The translations under genes and the position numbers were made by a program. The notes beneath the pieces are model-generated. The model made no database searches and was not told the origin of the DNA. It worked only from the letters and a program-made list of their open reading frames with translations. DNA of 64,000 bases from Dugong dugon (lineage: Eukaryota > Chordata > Mammalia > Sirenia > Dugongidae). The stretch is from contig CM057460.1 of assembly GCA_030035585.1 (NCBI GenBank), forward strand, positions 128,138,714-128,202,713, read 5' to 3'. Position 1 is the first letter of the stretch. Every line of letters begins with the position of its first letter. Of this stretch, positions 58,836-64,000 are shown one piece after another.

Positions 58836-59559
58836 AAACCCATGAAAAAATTCACATGCAAAATGTAACAATCCTTGTTGGTTACCAGGGATGGGGGGGG
58901 GGGGGATACTAAATAGGTAATAGGTAAGTGGTAACTTGGGTGAGAGATGAGATAGTACATACTACAGCGGAAACTAACACAACCTGCACAAGGAAAGGTC
59001 ATGAAGGCCCTATAGACACATCCAAACCCCCCGAGGGACTGAGTTGTTGGACGGAGGGCTCTGGGGACCATGATCTCGGGGAACATCTAGCTCAATTGGC
59101 ATGACACTACTTATAAAGATAATGCTCTACATTCTACCTTGGTGAGTAGTGTCTGGGGTCTTAAAAGCCTATGAGCGGCCATCTAAGATACTCCACTGAT
59201 CTCATCCCTTCGGGAACAAGGGAGAATGAAGAGAACAGGATACAAGGAAAAGATTAGTCCGAAGGACTAATGGTCCACAGCTACCAAGGCCTCCACGGGA
59301 CTGAGCCCAGTACAGCTGGATGGTGCCCGGCTACCACCAATGACTCCTTTGACCAGGATCACAACAGAGGGTTCTGGGCAGAGCTGGAGTAGGATGTAGA
59401 GCATAATTTTAACTCCCAAAAAAAAAAAAAAAAAAAGAAGACCAGATATACTGGCCTAAAGAATACTAGAGAAACCTCGAGAGTGTGGCCCCCAGACACC
59501 CTTTCAGCTCAGAGGGGAAGTTACCTTCAAGGTTCGATGTTAAGCCTGGGAATGGACAC

Positions 59560-60342
59560 CCCAGTAAAACTAAATGGGACTAACGATGTACAGGAGTCCG
59601 GTGACAAGGGCCAGAAGGCAGAGGGAGAGTAGGAAACTGATGATAAGGAACACAAATTGAATAAGGACACTGTCGATGTATTGGGAGATTGTTGACCACT
59701 GCTATAGGGCAACATTTGTAGTAACTATTAAATGGGAGGCTGTTTTGTCCTGTAAGCCTTCATCTTGGGCGAGAATGGCAGCACAATTGGAAGAGCATAG
59801 TCAATATCACTTAAATGTGTAAGTAAAAAGTTTTGAAATGGTGTTTAAATAAAATAAAAATAAATAAATAAATAAACAAACAAAGGAGACTAAAGAGGTA
59901 CAATAATCCACTGACAAGGTCCAGAAGACAGAAGGGGACAAGGAAGCCCCCTGGTGATAGGGAACACAAGGTGGAGTAAGGATATTCTTGATGTGCTGTG
60001 AGATTGTTAACCATTGTCATAGGGCAACATGTGTAGTAACTGTTAAATGAAAAACTATTTTGTTCTGTAAGCCTTCATCTTAAGTGAGAATAACAGCACA
60101 GTTGGAAGAGCGTAGTCAATGTCACTGAACTGTGAATGTAGAAAATTTTGAAACGGTGTATCTTTGGCCATCTGTAATTTTCATCAAAAAAAAAGGTTGA
60201 GAATTTAGAGGCTTAATACGTTGTGGGGTTGTTAACCAATGTCAAAAAAAACAACATGTGTACTACTATTTCATGAGAAACTATTTGCTCTGTAAGCTTT
60301 CACCTGAAGTACAATAAAATATATATAAAAAAATAAAATAAA

Positions 60343-60368
<26 letters not shown>
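59560..60368 (+). repeat. L1 3'UTR with three related terminal modules
   Basis: A module with cgatgtattgggagattgtt / gatgtgctgtgagattgtta / cgttgtggggttgttaacca, then a gtaactattaaatgggaggc-type and gtaagccttcatctt segment, occurs at about 59640-59834, 59940-60190 and 60218-60320. The first and second are separated by an AT-rich joint (59837-59885). The antisense L1 copies have two modules only. Confidence 0.88.
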
Positions 60369-60377
<9 letters not shown>

Positions 60378-60543
60378 TGGGCAGTTTGAATCCACCAGCT
60401 GCTCCTTGGAAACCCTATAGGGCAGTTCTACTCTGTCTTATAGGGTTGCTATGAGTCGGAATCGACTTGATGGCAACGGGTTCGGTTTTGGGTTTCGTAA
60501 TCTGTTTTAAAATATTTTTCCATGTGAATTTGGATATGCCTAT

Positions 60544-60590
60544 CTTTTGGTTAGAAGCCAAGCTCTTAACCGCTGTGCCCCCAGGGCTCC
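60544..60590 (-). repeat. Isolated SINE head, antisense
   Basis: cttttggttagaagccaagc to gtgcccccagggctcc is an AfroSINE head without body or tail, about 50 bases after a sense SINE ends. Confidence 0.88.
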
Positions 60591-60597
60591 TTAAAGG

Positions 60598-60825
60598 CAG
60601 TAGACCGTAGTAATTAAGAGTGTAATATCTAGAATCAGAATTTTGGGACTTGGATCCAGGCTCCACCATTTATACATTGTGTGATTGTGGGTAACTTGCT
60701 TAACTAATCTGAACCTCAGTTTCTTACTTGAAAATTGTGAAGATTAAAAGGCAAAATGTACATGAGGCACTTAGGATATTGTCTGGCTCTAAGTAAGCAG
60801 TCTGTAATATTAACTTGTCTTTCTA
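60598..60825 (+). repeat. MIR, nearly complete
   Basis: gtagaccgtagtaattaaga, gacttggatccaggctccac, gattgtgggtaacttgctta, aacctcagtttcttacttga, catgaggcacttaggatatt: the whole MIR order. Confidence 0.92.
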
Positions 60826-60947
60826 TATCTTCTCCTCCTCTTTCTTCAGTCTGTTCTTCACAAAACAAGCAAAGTGACCCTCTCCAAAGCAAAAATGAGC
60901 TTAAAATCATCAGAAGCTATTCAGTATATATGATGAAGAACAAATCC

Positions 60948-61262
60948 TACATTCATTCAATATGTCTTTGTTGAGAGCCTTTTATAAGCAAGGTACCATA
61001 TAGATAATTCTCAAATAGTGATGGACGAAATACACACAATACTCAGCCTCAAGGAGCTTACATTCTAATAGGAGGGACAGACGTACTATTTATTTCTCAC
61101 TCCCTTAGATTCTAAAGTAGGATTCAGGGTGCTGTGAAACAGTGAAACCCTGCATCATGGGTCCTCGTTATTTCAAGGCCCAGAAATAGTTTCCTTAGAG
61201 AAGTTAAGTTTCAGCTGAGCCTGATAATAGAAATTATGAAGGACGTCACTGGTAACTTCAGT
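60948..61262 (-). repeat. L2 LINE, antisense
   Basis: acattcattcaatatgtctt, ctcaaggagcttacattcta, ataggagggacagacgtact, aggattcagggtgctgtgaa and tttcagctgagcctgataat follow antisense L2 from its 3' end inward. Confidence 0.8.
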
Positions 61263-61310
61263 GAAAGTAGCTTTGGCTTGCAAGTCTTTACTGTGGCTTG
61301 TGATTCCCTT

Positions 61311-61480
61311 GAGTCCCTGGGTGGTGCAAACAGTTAATGTGCTAGACCACTAACTGAAAAGTTGACGGTTCCAATTCATCCAGAGGAGCCTCAGAAGAAA
61401 GGCCTGGTGATCTGCTTCCAAAAGGTCACAGCCTTGAAAACTCTGTGGAACATAGTTCTACTCTGCAATACATGGAGTCA
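61311..61480 (+). mobile_element. AfroSINE (long form)
   Basis: gagtccctgggtggtgcaaa, cactaactgaaaagttgacg, gcctggtgatctgcttccaa, gttctactctgcaatacatg. The tail is lost. Diverged, older form. Confidence 0.9.
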
Positions 61481-61692
61481 TTAATTATTTTTCTTTGGTG
61501 ACTCTCTTCATGGTTTTTCCCTTGATTGCTTCTCCAGTTCATTCTTTTGTTATTATCCTATAAAAGATTGTGCTTAAGTCGTAAGACTTACTTATATTTC
61601 CCCAGTGATACCCGCAAAAGTTCTGTTGACTTGAAGGCCTTTGCCTGTGTTATTCTCTCCCCTTGGACTGATTTTCCCATCCTCTTTCTGGA

Positions 61693-61885
61693 TGTTGTTG
61701 GTGTTGTTGGTTGTTGTTAGTTGTCGTCGAGTTGGCTCTTACTCACAGTGGCTTTGTGTATAACAGAACAAAGCATGGCCTGATCCTGCACCATCTTCAT
61801 GATCATTGTTGTGCTTGAGTCCATTGTTTCGGTCACTGTGTCAATCCATCAGGTCTTTGCTTGGCTATTCCTTCTTCTGGTGACC
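61693..61885 (-). mobile_element. RTE LINE 3' fragment with target duplication
   Basis: tgttgttggtgttgttggtt, cgtcgagttggctcttactc, gatcattgttgtgcttgagt, gtcactgtgtcaatccatca. Identical flanks ctttctgga at 61684-61692 and 61886-61894. Confidence 0.93.
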
Positions 61886-61894
61886 CTTTCTGGA

Positions 61895-62589
61895 CCTCCT
61901 AAGGTTGAATAAGTATTTCTCATAGATTGTACAGTACCTACACTTTCATATATAACATTATACTGTGATTGCCTACTTAACTTATAAAGCCTATATACTT
62001 GTGTGTTATAACTGCCTCACTGTCTCCCTCTCTGCTAATGGACATAATAGCTACTAGTGGACATAAAGTATTTATTTTAGGAGGAGATGATTGCCCTCTG
62101 TAGAAACCCAGAACTCTGTTAAACAGTCTTAGGGGGTAAAGGAGGAAGGGGTATTCTCTGGTGCCAGTAAATCTAGCCCACTCTGAACAGGGGCAATAAA
62201 GGATGTACATTGCCTGCAGGGGATTTTCCATTTCTATTGCCTCCTTTTTCCTTTTATTTCCCCTTCTTATTAACCCTTCCCCTGTCTATTCTCTGTACAT
62301 GCTATTTGACACATAGAGATGGCTGTCTGATTACTATTTAATTCCTGGAGAGAGGAACTTAGGTGTTCTCCTCCCAAGACATGAACTGGGGCATGTTTGG
62401 ATGCGATCTAACCTTGTGTTCGTGAGCCTAAAATCAGGGAACCTAGGCTGATGATAATGTGTACTTTTCTACTCGTTTCTGTCCTGTTTATTCAGTAAGT
62501 AATAAACTCATGTTGATCACACCATGAGGAGTGTCTGGCCTGTGCTCTGTTCCAAACAGTCCTTCACTAAGAACTAGTGAATATAAGGA
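61895..62589. other. Intergenic sequence, no gene seen
   Basis: Unassigned; the 84-codon minus frame at 61977-62231 shows no domain. Confidence 0.4.
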
Positions 62590-62710
62590 TATTGTAACGT
62601 TCATGAAGACAAGATCCATGATCTATTCTGTCTACTTAGTTACAAATACAGCACCTAATACACTGTAGGTGCTAAATAAGTATTTGATTTGTTGAATGGG
62701 TATATGAATA
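62590..62710 (+). repeat. L2 LINE 3' end
   Basis: gttcatgaagacaagatcca, aatacagcacctaatacact, gtaggtgctaaataagtatt, tgatttgttgaatgggta. Confidence 0.7.
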
Positions 62711-63034
62711 TATTGTTTAAAAAGGAGATACAGGTAATGCATGCAAACCCGAATATAAGGTTTTCTATTACATCATTGAATAATGTAATGTGTGTCAAGA
62801 ACTTAGGAAAGAAAAGGTCATCTCTTCCCCAACCTTCTATCATTCTACAAAACAAAATCAGGATAAATTTATGGCATAAAAATGTGAACTGTCACATTGA
62901 ATTAATGTCTTTTCTGTAAAAACTCCACTACTTTTAGTAATATTTGAATGGTTTTTTTTTTTTTTAAATCACAAGTGAATGTGTGTGTATGCATGTATTC
63001 TCACAATTAAAACTGATGAATTTAAAATATACTT

Positions 63035-63470
63035 TTGAGAGAAACAATATAAAACTATGTTCATACAAATGTTCACAGCAGTATTATTCATAATCACAAA
63101 AATGTTAACAATCCAAACATCTATCAATTGGTAAAATAATAAACAAAACATGGCATATCCATATGACAAAATAACAATCAATAAAAATGAAGAGAATATT
63201 GATACATGCTACTACAGGGCTGGACATCAAAATCATCATAAAAAATGAAAGAAGACTGACACAAAATATTCTATATTGTATTACTCCATTTATATAAAAT
63301 TTCTAGAAAAGACAAATTGAAGAGAGAGGTCAGAGCAGGGATTGATTATAAAAGGGCGCAAGGGAACTTTTTAGGATGATGGTTGTATAACTGCATAAAA
63401 TCTACTAAAAATCATTGAAATATACACATAAGTGGGTCACTTTTATGGTACCAAAAGAGATTGAAAGAAA
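63035..63470 (+). mobile_element. Ancient L1M 3' end, sense
   Basis: atgttcacagcagtattatt, ccaaacatctatcaattggt, gatacatgctactacagggc, ttactccatttatataaaat, ggatgatggttgtataactg and ctaaaaatcattgaaatata follow the L1M ORF2 end and 3'UTR. Confidence 0.75.
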
Positions 63471-63474
63471 CACA

Positions 63475-63860
63475 TTCTTGTGCATTTTTGATTGAAGTAT
63501 AAATTGGTGCAGTTTTTTGGTGGACATTTGGGTAATATACATCAAAAGCAATAAGATACATTCTCCTTGATACAGCAATTGCACTTCTGAGAATTTTTTC
63601 TAAGGGAGAAATAAGGAATTATTGATACAGACAAAAATGTAGACATAAAAAATTTATTTTAGGATGTAATTCTTTTTCACTGTTAAAAATGAATTTTACT
63701 TGAAAATAATTTTACATTTTTCATTTTGGTTTGCATATAATTAGTGCTTTAAACAGAGTTATACATTTTGGTGTTAGGATAAATATTATCGTAAAAGAAA
63801 TTGAGAATAACCTAAATGTTCCAATAAATTGTGGGAAAATTTGCTAACTCTCATCCATTA
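63475..63860 (+). mobile_element. Second ancient L1M fragment, sense
   Basis: ttggtgcagttttttggtgg, gatacagcaattgcacttct, gagaattttttctaagggag and ataacctaaatgttccaata are ORF2 C-terminal text. This part lies upstream, in L1 order, of the piece before it, so it is a separate insertion or a rearranged copy. Confidence 0.65.
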
Positions 63861-64000
63861 TCGATTTTTCCCTTTTTAATTCAAATAATAGAGCTCTCTC
63901 TTCTCCCCACCACACTCACACCACCAGTTTTAGCTGATCACAAGACCTCAGAACTAGAAACTACATTTTTCAGTCTACCTTGAAACTAGATGTGTGAATG

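Larger units (their letters stand above)
56136..60368 (+). mobile_element. Young L1 LINE, 5'-truncated (4.2 kb)
   Basis: Begins inside the ORF2 linker and runs through the reverse transcriptase, C-terminal domain and a 1.5-kb 3'UTR to an A-rich tail. An identical 15-base duplication aaaaaaaggtgggca flanks it (56121-56135 and 60369-60383). A G-run of 13 (about 58893-58905) and an internal A-run (about 59417-59436) lie in the 3'UTR. Endonuclease, ORF1 and 5'UTR are absent. Confidence 0.96.
56082..60494 (+). mobile_element. AfroSINE (short form) split by a young L1
   Basis: The first part (56082-56135) is gccctggtggtgcagtggtt to aaaggtgggca. The rest resumes at 60384 as gtttgaatccaccagctgct and ends gatggcaacgggttcggttt. 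The SINE's own flanks ttgtaatctgt (56071) and tcgtaatctgt (60495) confirm that the two halves are one element. Confidence 0.93.

Overview
The window is mammalian nuclear DNA, AT-rich and about as densely packed with interspersed repeats as a gene desert. I found no host protein-coding exon, no functional RNA gene and no CRISPR or prokaryotic feature. The best clue to the organism is a large set of tRNA-derived SINEs. Their heads read like gagccctggtggcgcagtgg, and their tails read either atgagtcggaatcgactcga or end in ggcacctaacaacaac. They occur beside RTE/BovB-clade LINEs that carry the same tail. This AfroSINE plus RTE pairing is known from Afrotheria. The short SINE form dominating here points to Paenungulata (elephant, hyrax, sea cow), most likely an elephant. 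That is inference; the species cannot be fixed from repeats alone.

Layout. 1-6.3 kb: mostly unique AT-rich sequence, then a decayed hAT DNA transposon whose BED-finger transposase can still be read on the minus strand. 6.9-7.8 kb: two SINEs, one split by an ERVL-MaLR-type LTR. 10.8-17.2 kb: old L1M/HAL1-like sequence cut by SINEs, RTE fragments and a young L1 tail with a 19-bp target-site duplication. 17.5-20.3 kb: an RTE copy interrupted by a solo LTR and lacking its endonuclease. 20.3-21.07 kb: a cluster of AT-rich palindromes. 21.08-29.15 kb: an essentially full-length, mutated L1 on the minus strand (5'UTR, ORF1, ORF2, long 3'UTR).

30.6-37.7 kb: a non-autonomous MaLR provirus sitting in a MIR, a partial local duplication of its 5' junction 3.2 kb downstream, and a folded-back LTR pair with a near full-length RTE in one arm. 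37.9-49 kb: mostly unique DNA with scattered MIR, L2, SINE, LTR and pyrimidine tracts. 49.8-52.7 kb: an L1M split by SINEs, an inverted SINE head plus microsatellite, a GC-rich island of unknown origin and a Tigger relic. 54.6-60.5 kb: an old L1M split by a SINE, itself split by a young 5'-truncated L1 whose ORF2 has one visible frameshift. 60.6-64 kb: MIR, L2, SINE, RTE and L1M remnants.

The elements interact as parasites. L1 and RTE enzymes supply retrotransposition, SINEs borrow the RTE tail, and MaLR LTRs depend on other retroviruses. Nesting order and target-site duplications give a relative chronology: hAT, Tigger, MIR, L2 and L1M first, then RTE, SINE and MaLR, then the two young L1s.
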